From positions 182,979,044 to 183,043,043 of the forward strand of contig CM057344.1 of NCBI GenBank assembly GCA_030015575.1: 64,000 nt of DNA. The letters run 5' to 3'. The notes below the pieces were generated by a model. The model made no database searches. It saw only the letters and a program-made list of their open reading frames with translations, and was not told where the DNA came from. Made by a program: the position numbers and the translations under genes. The stretch comes from Agapanthus africanus (lineage: Eukaryota > Streptophyta > Magnoliopsida > Asparagales > Amaryllidaceae). This document shows positions 24,146 to 35,490 of the stretch, piece by piece (within the stretch, counting starts at the first letter, position 1; the number at the start of each line of letters is the position of its first letter).

Positions 24146-26313
24146 TGTTAGTTATATGTATGCCCTAGAGGCCATTACTGTACATACGATGTATATTGTA
24201 ATGGATGCTTGGACATATATAGGGAGGACTTTCTTGCTCGACATGATAGTATGCTATCTGGTTGTACTTTATCTTAACATGTACTCTGATTGTCTCTATA
24301 TTACATGTTGATAAAGCCCTTAGGATGTGTACTCAACTACTGGGACTATGATGAGATCATACTAGTGGGGCCACGGTAGTCGACGAGTACATCCTATAAC
24401 TGTTCCTAGTCGAGGGTGTATCGAGACAGGGCATCGATACACCAGAGTAGACTAGCGTATACGCATCTTGACCCATATGATGGGCGATGGATGATCCCAT
24501 ATCCATCGATGTTTGACATCAAGGATGGTGTACGGGTGCTCAGTGGAGACTGGGTACACTGGACGGACTCGCCGAGAACTCCCAGATGGTATTATACCTC
24601 ACGTCAGATGGCAGTTCTCCGGTGACACTGGTACAGAGTAGTCTGTTGACCCGAGATCGTCATAGAGTCTTGTGTGATTCCCACTGTGCTTTGATTTCCA
24701 TCATACCACGTCCAAGAGGGCGTGCAAAAAGGTGGCTTTTGGGTACAGTCCCGAATCACATGGAGGCAATGAGCGATAGGAGGGGATTCGTCTCTCCCGG
24801 TATAGGGAGTTGATGTTGTGCTGTGTTCGATTGGCTATAACCGGAAATCCCTGGCCAGGGTTGCTGAGATTTACTGGTAAGTGTTATCAGTATTTTCTCG
24901 AACTGTTATAGACCTCATATCGACACGACTTATCGAGCTACTGGGGTCTGACGTTTACCACCCCTAGGCGAGATATGCAACATATCAGACGACGAGACCG
25001 GACTGTACGGGAGTGTTACTGTTTGGATTCACAGGAGAAGTTACAGGCTTGCTTGTTGATCTTCTGAGCGCTCAATACCTGGGTAGCTGTTACGTTTAGC
25101 TGACCGCTTGCAGCTTGTGGGTGTTTGATATGATCATCACCTACTGCCGGCGTATTGACGATTCTTTAGAGTCCTACACAGAGGTTTCTTGGCTCAGGCA
25201 AAACGTAGTAGGAGGACATATGTGATATGTGCGGGACCGAGGATAATGCGATATATGATACCGTATTATATTCTCGCGATATTTGATATCAGCCGGGTCA
25301 TCGGATCAAGTGTTGATTCGATGAATCGGTACGGATAAATATTAGTCGGTTATATGCGATATAGCCGGATTGTCGGATCAAGTGTTGATTCGATAATTTA
25401 ATGTATAATAATATATATGATATATTAAATTACATTAACTAATATTAGCTCACTAAAAGATTCTTTTTCTCACTCGGGTAATACATTGATATATATGCGA
25501 TATATGTTAAATGTATTATTTTATTTTGTTACAATAAATATTGTATATGTGATATATAATATTGTAACATATTATAATTATTAATGCAACATGTTTAGAG
25601 GAGTTTAAACACGATTAGGGTTTGGATTAGGGTTAAACCTTCTAGTTGATTCTAGAAGCTTTACTTTGTCTTTGTTAAGATATTATGATAGATATTTACA
25701 AGTGACTCACCCTTTGACCTAACCCAAACCCTAACCCTAGTAAACTCTCTACAATGGTTACTATAACCATGGTTGCATAAATGATTATGATAACATTCTT
25801 TCTATTCATCACAAAACATTATTCATCTTCTTCCTCCTTGATTCTTTCATGAAAAGCTTACTAGTTTTTCAAAAGGTGATGAATAAATATGAGAAAAAGA
25901 TAAATAAAGAGAGCAAAAATCCTACTTCATCATCCTCATCTTCCCTTGCCATTTAGATGAGGGTGTTCACATCATTTCATGAGTGTTAGCTTGTGTTAAA
26001 GAAACTTCAAGGTAGATCATCTTAGTATCGAAGATCGGAAGCAAAGGTTGCGTCTTTCTCTTCGTGGAACCTCTCGAGAGTCCGGATCCCGATGATCGCA
26101 GCGAAGGGACCACAACACGGAGCATATGAAGTGAAGGACCGGATCTACAAAGGTTGTAATCCCTCTCACTTAGTGTTAAAATGTTTAGCATGCTTGTTTT
26201 CGCCTAATCTCTAGTTTAAAGTTCCGTATTCGGGTTGTTCGGCACGGCTAAATTTTTAATCGGGCATGGTTGATGCCTCGTAGACCCTTGTGCGCGTGCC
26301 TAGTAATCCTACA
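24146..26313 (+). repeat. E1 5' LTR
   Basis: TGTTAGTTATATG...AATCCTACA. It contains two dyads ATCGGATCAA-gtg-TTGATTCGAT (about 25300-25322 and 25373-25395), AT-rich 'gatatat' blocks, and 'accctaacccta'-like strings (about 25720-25740) that are telomere-like only by chance. ORFs of 69-75 codons are duplicated in both LTRs and carry no domain. Confidence 0.95.
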
Positions 26314-26326
26314 GTGGTATCAGAGC
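26314..26326 (+). promoter_or_regulatory. E1 primer binding site (initiator tRNA-Met)
   Basis: GTGGTATCAGAGC immediately after the 5' LTR end. Confidence 0.93.
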
Positions 26327-28622
26327 AATTTGGATTCGGAGTTTCGGGTTCGATCGGAAAGTTTAACTTTTTCTATTTATCTGGAATGTGATACAATATT
26401 TGGAATCCACAGGTAGTTATGAGATAACTGATTTGAATATTATAAACATAGCAGTTTAGTCTCAAATGATCGGTTGCCACGGAATTTTGATGTGATCAAA
26501 AGTCCGTCGCAATCACGTAGCGTACGCGGATACTCGCCGGGTAAACTTAATAGACAGCTACGCCCCATAGCCCCGACCAAGTGACTGTAGGAGAACCCCG
26601 TCGCCGAAAGCATCCGTTCGGGTGCTCGCGGCAGCGGTGTTCCGCCTTAGTGCACTTCGTCGACGGCAGCTGGGGGTGCAGCCGTCTACTAAAGTTTGCG
26701 ACGAGCATTCGATCAGAATGTCGGGAATCTTGTTGAATTGTCCGACTTGATATTGAATAGAGTTTTCGATAATGAGACTAAAATGCGGGGTTTATAATTG
26801 TTAGGCATGCGATGTCTAAGGAATTCATTAAGTTAGGCATGCGATGTCTAAGGAGGTTGCGGATTCCAACTGTTGTAGTTTTACACTTTCTTTTCTGTGA
26901 CCGTAAGCGTAGTATGTGGTGTATCGCCGGCTTCGTTGCTATACATCAACGACAATCGGGATACGCATACTTGCTTACGTTGATGATATGAGATATTATG
27001 TGTTGCTGTGATATGTTATATTGGATCGTCGCGTTTTGAATAGCCGGGGGGTTTTATGTGAGATGAGAGTTTTTCTTTTTCATTCATGTAAAATTCATTT
27101 GTATGTAATATTCTTTTATTGGGGCACTTCCAGGTTGCGGAAGCTGTCACCGTTGTATATTATTTACTTTTCCGCATTAGGTAGACCCAAGGCGGGGAGC
27201 ACAAGTAACCGGGTTCTAGGGTCCAGTGGGAGACCATCTCGAGAAGTCGAGACCGGGTCTCCTAACCCTAGAATTGGCAGTGTTACTTGCCACTCTCGTA
27301 GGGGTCTAGGGATGTGGGTTTGGCTATTCATCGCGACCGTGGAATCCGTGTTTTATACAGGCTCGTATTGAAAACACGGACGTCCTAGTATATCCAATAT
27401 TTCATATATGTTCTTCTGCTGCAATGTTCTGTGATGAGATCGTATTACTGCCTGTGACGAATGTTTATATTATATATATGAGATATATGTTATATTGCAG
27501 ATTTCGTTTCAAATGAGATGCTTGTGAAGCATAATAAAATGGGACTTCATTAATGAGATTAATGAAATAAAAGAAACCTAAGATGTTGTAGAAACTTGTT
27601 TAATAAAAACTGGTAGCTACAGTTCTTGCTTTGCATCGCGGTGTTCCTTGTAGAACATCCAGCACCTTATTCGATAAGGAAAGGACCGAGATCCCTTCAC
27701 CGGGAGTGACTCCTTTAGCAATAACTGGCAGATGCTACACACTCGGTTTGTCTTTTGATTGCTTTTAAGAGTTCTGCTTTGCACAGTGATATATATGATA
27801 TATCCCGCACCTCATTCGACGAGGAAAGGACCGACGATCCCTTCACCGGGAGTGACTCCTTTAGCAAAACTAGAAAAGCCTCAAAAACACTCCATTTAAA
27901 TCACTCGATTCTACAACGATATCAAGTTCATTACGCAAAGGGTTTTCTTAAAAACCTGTCGTAGCCCTCCGTCATTTCAGATAAGTAATAGTTAGTATTC
28001 GTGCTACGTTTGTTGACCTCTGTCAAGGCGTAGTGTGCGGTAGCTGATTAGTGCTTATCTGTATAAGCATATGATGTGATTGATTTAGGGTAGTCGTGCG
28101 ACCTTGTTGACCTCTGTCAAGGGTCGTGCGGGTGGGTTTACTTCAATCAGGAAATGTCGGGTTGAACTTGACTAGCAGCCTATGGTTTGTTGACCTCTGT
28201 CAAGGTCATAGGACGCTAGGGGCAAAATATTATCGGGAATTTCAAGTGTTGAAATTTGCAATGAGATTGCATACCTTCTATGAGATAGTTGGATCCCGAT
28301 ACCCGCTGCGAGTAAGAGTTACTCCTGGGAGAGTTTTATACATTACAATTAGCCGATCAAGTAGGTGTCTAGAAAGGTGTCAACGGGGTTACGCCTCTGG
28401 GAAATTGAGGTTTACATTAATTAGGTTCGTGCGATAGCACGGGGGACCTCCCTCAAAGTACCGACACTGGCCTGGCTGAAAGATTGGCGAACTTGTAGTG
28501 TGTAATTAATCCCGGCTAGTCTTTCCTTTTAGGGTTTGAAGGAAGATTTGATTAAAACAGTGGGAGACATCCTGATTAGATATATTAGATAACCAATCTA
28601 ATCTTGCAAGAGCATACGCTGA
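26327..28622 (+). other. E1 structured non-coding leader
   Basis: About 2.3 kb without a credible coding frame, packed with inverted repeats in the same order as in E2-E4: a three-tier hairpin 27214-27273; GGCTC-loop hairpin 27346-27379; CCTTAT-tcg-ATAAGG (27664-27678) and CCTCATtcgacGAGG (27810-27824); three hairpins with apical TTGAC-ctct-GTCAA (28004-28033, 28099-28126, 28179-28212); AATTTCAA-gtg-TTGAAATT (28238-28256); GAGTAA-gag-TTACTC (28310-28324); and a TTAGGGTTTG-loop stem (about 28519-28548). A GC-rich block at 26560-26690 holds GACGGC...GCCGTC. It ends with the pyrimidine tract and CAG at about 28626-28645. Confidence 0.8.
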
Positions 28623-31468
28623 GTGTTTTCTTCTCTCTCTCTCCAGATAGCGACCATATCACGCCTTAATCAAGATAATAATACGGATATATTGACCGAA
28701 CCCGCTTGTTATACTGAGCTGGGGAACGTTGGTCCCGCTCCAACTTATAATTGTTATAAGACAGAGCAGGAAATAGGGGATTACCAGAATTCCCGTGCCG
28801 CCCAAACGAAGAAAGTGCATGCTGATGCATCATCTTCAGGTGTGTTCATTATAGAGAACTGTTTCTCAGTATCCTTTACGTCCTGGGTATATGATACCGG
28901 ATCAGGATCCCGCATATGTAATCTGTTACATGGGCTACAGATAGGTAGAGAACTGAGAACGGGTGATAAGTTTCATGAGACAGAAAACGGTGCAAGTGTT
29001 GCAGCCAAGTCTGTTGGTCACTATCACCCTGTATTACCAGAATACATTAATTATGAACAAATGTTATTAGATACCGAACCTGATATACAAAATCATATCA
29101 GTCTCTTTATTAATAAAGAAAGGATATAATTTTGTATTGTTGGATAATGTTTTGAACATTTCCTATATCAAGAGTTGATCGGTTCAGGCACGTTATCTAA
29201 AAGCATTGACGTTGTAAATCAAACTACAGTTCTTAGTATACGGAACACACACAAGAGGAAGAGTTCAGAAATGAATGAATTCTTCTTGAGGCATTGTAGA
29301 CTAGGTCATATCAATGCGACCCGACTAGCTTAAGTTACATTTAGATGCATTTTTAAATTAGTTTGAATTTACATCTTATGAAACTTGCCGGTCATGTCAC
29401 AAAGATAAGATGACCACAGCTCTGTTTATTGGAAACAGAGAAAGAGTTAGTGAACTCTTGGGATTGATACATGCTGATGTATGAAAGTCCCCTGTCTACA
29501 CATGCCAAGACCGGTTCTTTGTACTTCATTACATTCTCTGATAATCTCTCAAGATTCAGACATATGTTCCTGTTGAAACATAAGTCCGAACCTTTTGAGA
29601 TATTCACAGAATATAAGTTAGAAGTAGAGAACCAAATACGGGTAAAAGTATTATGTCCTTTGATGAGATCAAGGAGGAGAATACTTGAGCACGGAATTCC
29701 TGGACTATTCTAAAGGAGAATGAGATTCTCTCTCAGCATTACTCCTCCGTATACACCACAGCACGTTGGTGTATCGGGGCGGAGCACAAGCACCCTATGT
29801 GATATGGTGTGCTCTATGATGAGTACTACTGAGTTTCCTATTTCCTTTTGGGAGTTATGCACTTGAGAAGCTGCATACCTATTGAATAGGGTTCAAATCA
29901 AATCAGTTGCCTACCACTTCATATGTGCTATGGAAAGGGAAGAGCCCATATCTTAAGTTAGTTAAGATTTGGGGTTGTCCGGCCTATGTTTAAAAGCAAA
30001 ATCCGGACAAGCTCGAGGTAAGGTCTGTTATGTACAACTGGAAAGGTTCCAGCTGTACAAACTACAGCTGAAGATTTGGTAGAACCAAAGGATTCAATAG
30101 TTTCCAACGAACCTCAGCCTCTCCGCCGATCTAGTAGGGTTCCTCACCCACCTGAGAGATACTTCGGTTTCTCTATGACAGTGGGAGCGAGGATTGCATC
30201 ATGAGATGATGACCCAACTAGTTTCGAGCTGGCCATCAGGAGTGGGACTCTGTAAGAATGGCTGGATGCTTATCGATCTGAGATGGAATCCTTATACACC
30301 AACAAAGTATGGACTTTAGTTGCTTTATCTGAAGGGTTAAATCCCCATCAGGAGCAAGTATATCTTGAGAAGATTACTTGGTGTACATGGAAAAGTTGAG
30401 ACTTTCAAAGCTAGACTTGTTAAAGGTTTGCATCATAGACCAGGTATGGATTATGTTGAAACCTGTTCTAAGGATTTATGCTTAAGTACATCCAGATCCT
30501 ACTTGCCACGGCTACATACCATGACTATGATATCTGGTGGTTGGGTGTCATGACTGCTTTTCTAAATGATGTTTTAGAAAAGAGCGTCTATAAGTACACA
30601 GCCAGAGGGCTTCGTAGACAGTGGGAGCAGCGGAAACGTGTGCAAGATGTTTTATATGATAAAACAGGCATCGCGGAGTTGGAACATCTGTTTTGATGTG
30701 GTAGTCAAAGAGTTTGACTTCATCAAAATGGTAGATGAACCTTGTATATACAAAAAGGTAGTAGGGAGTATGGTGGTGATCCTCGTAGAATACATGGATG
30801 ACATACTCTTGATAGGGAAGGAGTTTCCTATGCTACGCTCGGTCAATCTCCGCTTATCACAAGGATTCTCCATATAGGATCAAAGTGATACCTCCTAAAT
30901 CCTGGTTTTTGGATCTATGAGATAGATCTAGTTGGATGTTAGGATTCTCACTAGTTGTAGTGAGATGGTATCAATCGATCCTGGGGAAAATCACTGGAAA
31001 GGTTCCAGGGTGATAAGTACGACTGAATGTCAGTCGCAGGCATTGTCTATACCCTCAGTGGAGGGACGGTATGTTGGAAGAGTTCCAAGCTAGATACCGT
31101 GACTTACTAGACGATTAAAGGCAAGATACATCGTTACAAAAGGATGCTACCAAAGAGGCAGTCTGGATAAATATAAGTTCATAAGATGTACTTCGTTCCT
31201 ACCATTGTGAGACAATAGAGTTGTGGCTTTATCCAAGGAACTACCGTCCCATCAGAAATCCAGATATAATTCTTAGGCAGTATCACCTGATCATGGAGAT
31301 GGTTGATCTCCAGGGAGATCGAGGTTAGGAGAGTAGACACAGAGAACAACAGCGCGGATCCACTCACAAAGGCCTTTTTCCCAGTAGAGACTTTTACGGG
31401 ATGGTTGAGTATGAGATACTTCAACCACAGCTAATTGTTGGGTATGTGATACCACAACAGATGGCCCT
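28623..31468 (+). pseudogene. E1 pol remnant (protease-integrase-RT-RNase H)
   Basis: The first open piece (28623-29129, 168 codons) parallels the N-terminus of E2's polyprotein and keeps the aspartic protease motif as YDTGSGS. Further fragments: integrase zinc-binding and core region about 29280-29660, RT 30365-30877 with YMDD in place of YVDD, RNase H region about 31040-31400. Many frameshifts and stops separate them, and several hundred bases are missing compared with E2. No functional product is possible. Confidence 0.88.
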
Positions 31469-31484
31469 AGTGCAAGTGGGAGAT
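31469..31484 (+). other. E1 polypurine tract
   Basis: AGTGCAAGTGGGAGAT, directly before the 3' LTR. Confidence 0.93.
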
Positions 31485-33652
31485 TGTTAGTTATATGTAT
31501 GCCCTAGAGGCCATTATTGTACATACGATGTATATTGTAATGGATGCTTGGACATATATAGGGAGGACTTTCTTGCTCGACATGATAGTATGCTATCTGG
31601 TTGTACTTAATCTTAACATGTACTCTGATTGTCTCTATATTACATGTTGATAAAACCCTTAGGATGTGTACTCGACTACTGGGACTATGATGAGATCATA
31701 CTAGTGGGGCCACGGTAGTCGACGAGTACATCCTATAACTGTTCCTAGTCGAGGGTGTATCGAGACAGGGCATCGATACACCAGAGTAGACTAGCGTATA
31801 CGCATCTTGACCCATATGATGGGCGATGGATGATCCCATATCCATCGGTGTTTGACATCAAGGATGGTGTACGGGTGCTCAGTGGAGACTGGGTACACTG
31901 GACGGACTCGCCGAGAACTCCCAGATGGTATTATACCTCACGTCAGATGGCAGTTCTCCGGTGACACTGGTACAGAGTAGTCTGTTGACCCGAGATCGTC
32001 ATAGAGTCTTGTGTGATTCCCACTGTGCTTTGATTTCCATCATACCACGTCCAAGAGGGCGTGCAAAAAGGTGGCTTTTGGGTACAGTCCCGAATCACAT
32101 GGAGGCAATGAGCGATAGGAGGGGATTCGTCTCTCCCGGTATAGGGAGTTGATGTTGTGCTGTGTTCGATTGGCTATAACCGGAAATCCCTGGCCAGGGT
32201 TGCTGAGATTTACTGGTAAGTGTTATCAGTATTTTCTCGAACTGTTATAGACCTCATATCGACACGACTTATCGAGCTACTGGGGTCTGACGTTTACCAC
32301 CCCTAGGCGAGATATGCAACATATCAGACGACGAGACCGGACTGTACGGGAGTGTTACTGTTTGGATTCACAGGAGAAGTTACAGGCTTGCTTGTTGATC
32401 TTCTGAGCGCTCAATACCTGGGTAGCTGTTACGTTTAGCTGACCGCTTGCAGCTTGTGGGTGTTTGATATGATCATCACCTACTGCCGGCGTATTGACGA
32501 TTCTTTAGAGTCCTACACAGAGGTTTCTTGGCTCAGGCAAAACGGAGTAGGAGGACATATGTGATATGTGCGGGACCGAGGATAATGCGATATATGATAC
32601 CGTATTATATTCTCGCGATATTTGATATCAGCCGGGTCATCGGATCAAGTGTTGATTCGATGAATCGGTACGGATAAATATTAGTCGGTTATATGCGATA
32701 TAGCCGGATTGTCGGATCAAGTGTTGATTCGATAATTTAATGTATAATAATATATATGATATATTAAATTACATTAACTAATATTAGCTCACTAAAAGAT
32801 TCTTTTTCTCACTCGGGTAATACATTGATATATATGCGATATATGTTAAATGTATTATTTTATTTTGTTACAATAAATATTGTATATGTGATATATAATA
32901 TTGTAACATATTATAATTATTAATGCAACATGTTTAGAGGAGTTTAAACACGATTAGGGTTTGGATTAGGGTTAAACCTTCTAGTTGATTCTAGAAGCTT
33001 TACTTTGTCTTTGTTAAGATATTATGATAGATATTTACAAGTGACTCACCCTTTGACCTAACCCAAACCCTAACCCTAGTAAACTCTCTACAATGGTTAC
33101 TATAACCATGGTTGCATAAATGATTATGATAACATTCTTTCTATTCATCACAAAACATTATTCATCTTCTTCCTCCTTGATTCTTTCATGAAAAGCTTAC
33201 TAGTTTTTCAAAAGGTGATGAATAAATATGAGAAAAAGATAAATAAAGAGAGCAAAAATCCTACTTCATCATCCTCATCTTCCCTTGCCATTTAGATGAG
33301 GGTGTTCACATCATTTCATGAGTGTTAGCTTGTGTTAAAGAAACTTCAAGGTAGATCATCTTAGTATCGAAGATCGGAAGCAAAGGTTGCGTCTTTCTCT
33401 TCGTGGAACCTCTCGAGAGTCCGGATCCCGATGATCGCAGCGAAGGGACCACAACACGGAGCATATGAAGTGAAGGACCGGATCTACAAAGGTTGTAATC
33501 CCTCTCACTTAGTGTTAAAATGTTTAGCATGCTTGTTTTCGCCTAATCTCTAGTTTAAAGTTCCGTATTCGGGTTGTTCGGCACGGCTAAATTTTTAATC
33601 GGGCATGGTTGATGCCTCGTAGACCCTTGTGCGCGTGCCTAGCAACCCTACA
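31485..33652 (+). repeat. E1 3' LTR
   Basis: 2168 bp, the same length as the 5' LTR. Differences noted by eye fall near 31515, 31608, 31655, 31673, 31848, 32545 and two in the last 12 bases ('agcaaccctaca' against 'agtaatcctaca'). Confidence 0.95.
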
Positions 33653-33657
33653 CTTCC

Positions 33658-35490
33658 TTGCCTAAAAAATCTTTGAAAGATCAAATAGAGGCGTCTAGGA
33701 GAAACAGTTTGACTTTTCAACCCACTTTGTGTCAACCAAGTCAACCTTTACCACCTACATATATTGATACCACTTCTTCAAGTCGTTCTGTCACTCCTAG
33801 GTCCATTGCTGAGCATATTGCTCAATCTCGTAGCCGATCTTTCATCCCTCTCCACTCATCTAGTTCTAGGGATCCACACGAATATTCACCTTTTTATCCA
33901 TATGTTGACCCTACCCCTGTACAATCACCCACTTCCTACCAGTCCTACCCGACCTTCCCACCTTCACTAGACACTGTCTCTACACAGCCTGTAGGGAGTT
34001 TCACATAACCAACCAATTTCGAATTTTTCACCAAAACCCCCTCACCACCTAAGTCTAGTTTGGAAGAGTCGTTGGAAGCTTATATTGCTGCAATAAATAA
34101 AATGACTAGGAATGTGGAAGCGTCCGTGGCCGCCCTTATGCAACATAGTGAAACGGTAGCTAGTTTCCCGCTAGCTCAAAAATTTTTAATGTATAAGGAG
34201 GCGGTTGGACAGAATGAGAATGAGAGAGGATTTCCAAATCAAACCTACCCTTACCCAATTGAAGCCCACAACTTCAGTTTTCCATCGAATGTCCTAAATG
34301 ATTCACAACTGCAAAATAAAAACGAGTTGTGTGATTTTGTAGTGTTTGATTTGCCAAATTGTGAAGAACCCCTTTCGAGTGAAACCGCACCTAATCCGTT
34401 TGACCTTTACACCTCCACTCTAGAACCTACATTAATAAACATCCATGCTTTTGAGGAGGTGTCTAAAGAAATTGATTTTCACTTGATTGAGGATATAGAC
34501 GCCGGGAATATTTCGGATGATGAACCTGTCGATTTAATTGAAATTTTATGTTCAAATCATCATCCTGAGTTATTAAATGTTTCTCCCGAATCTCATATGC
34601 GTCTAGATTTTGATGATAATGGCATGGATGAATTAAATATTGAGGATAGTATTGAGGAGAGTCTTGAGGATAATACTGAGGTTGAATCATTTTAGTTTGA
34701 TGTGTCTGATTTTCCAATTCATCCTCCTGAACCTTTGACTGTTATACCACCCTCCCTCCTTCCCATCGTTCCGACCCTGCTTGAAGACTGTGAGCTTGAA
34801 ACCTTTTCCTTTGAATCTGACACAGTTCTCACAGACGATAACACTTACGAGTGTTTCACTTTTTCGGACGATGTTGATGACTTACCGCCCGAGTTTGAGT
34901 TCTTTACATTTTCAGATGAGTTAGTTAAACCATCAGACTCGGCTGCTTACAGTAGTTTCGAACCATTAATGGAATCTTTCAAGTTCAAGACAGTTTATTA
35001 CGGTGAGAATGATACTATCCCTAATTCACTTCCTTTCGTCTTTCCCATTGTTCCGACCGAACAAGAGACCGTTACGCTTTCAAATCCTATACTAAGTTCG
35101 GCGTACCCATATTTTCTTGCGAATCTTGAGGGATTTGACCCCATTTCTCGACGAGTTGATAGGTTAGCGCAATCACTTTTAACACATCGGTCATCACAAA
35201 TTGCGCTAATTTATTCACTCGATTTACACCCTCAAGATCGCGCGACCCTTCTTTCTCCTTTCCGCCTTTCTTCTCCCCCACCGAGACCATATTCTACCAT
35301 TCTTCTTTCCACACGGTCTCGCGTGTTTCTCATTTCTTTCCTCTACACCCCATCATTTCACCAACTTGACCATTACCATGATAAGATTTTTGAATGGTTG
35401 GTGCTAATCTTTGGCTTGTGTAAGGCCAAGCTTAAGTTTGGGGGGAACCTTTGTATATATGTACATATTTTTTTTGTTTTCTTTTTATAA
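33658..35490 (+). pseudogene. G1 ORF, remainder (two nonsense codons)
   Basis: Continues the uncharacterised G protein after E1. It is in one frame to 35490 except for stops at 34006-34008 (TAA where G3 has a Tyr codon) and 34693-34695 (TAG where G3 has a Leu codon). No frameshift occurs over 1.83 kb. The product has a Pro/Ser-rich N-terminal third, an acidic middle, and a conserved C-terminal block around 'LEGFDPISRRVDRLAQSL'. There is no CCHC knuckle and no protease, RT or integrase motif. The end of the ORF overlaps a polypurine-like tract (35434-35445). Confidence 0.8.

Larger units (their letters stand above)
24146..33652 (+). mobile_element. E1: young but coding-dead Ty1/copia element
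   Basis: A 9507-bp element with 2168-bp LTRs (24146-26313 and 31485-33652), a tRNA-Met primer site, a polypurine tract, and the 5-bp duplication cttcc (24141-24145 and 33653-33657). I count about 8 differences between the LTRs (about 0.4%), so insertion was recent. The pol region nevertheless has many stops and frameshifts and no gag. It must have been copied by proteins made elsewhere; E2, of the same family by LTR and pol similarity, is the kind of partner required. Confidence 0.95.

Noticed and set aside
25719..25740. Telomere-like 'accctaaccctag' strings (also near 33061, 38600, 46750)
   Set aside because: Short, degenerate and located in LTRs; no tandem array, so not an interstitial telomere.
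27961..28230. CRISPR-like spaced repeats in copia leaders
   Set aside because: The three repeats are spaced hairpins in a plant retrotransposon leader, with conserved 'spacers' and no array structure.
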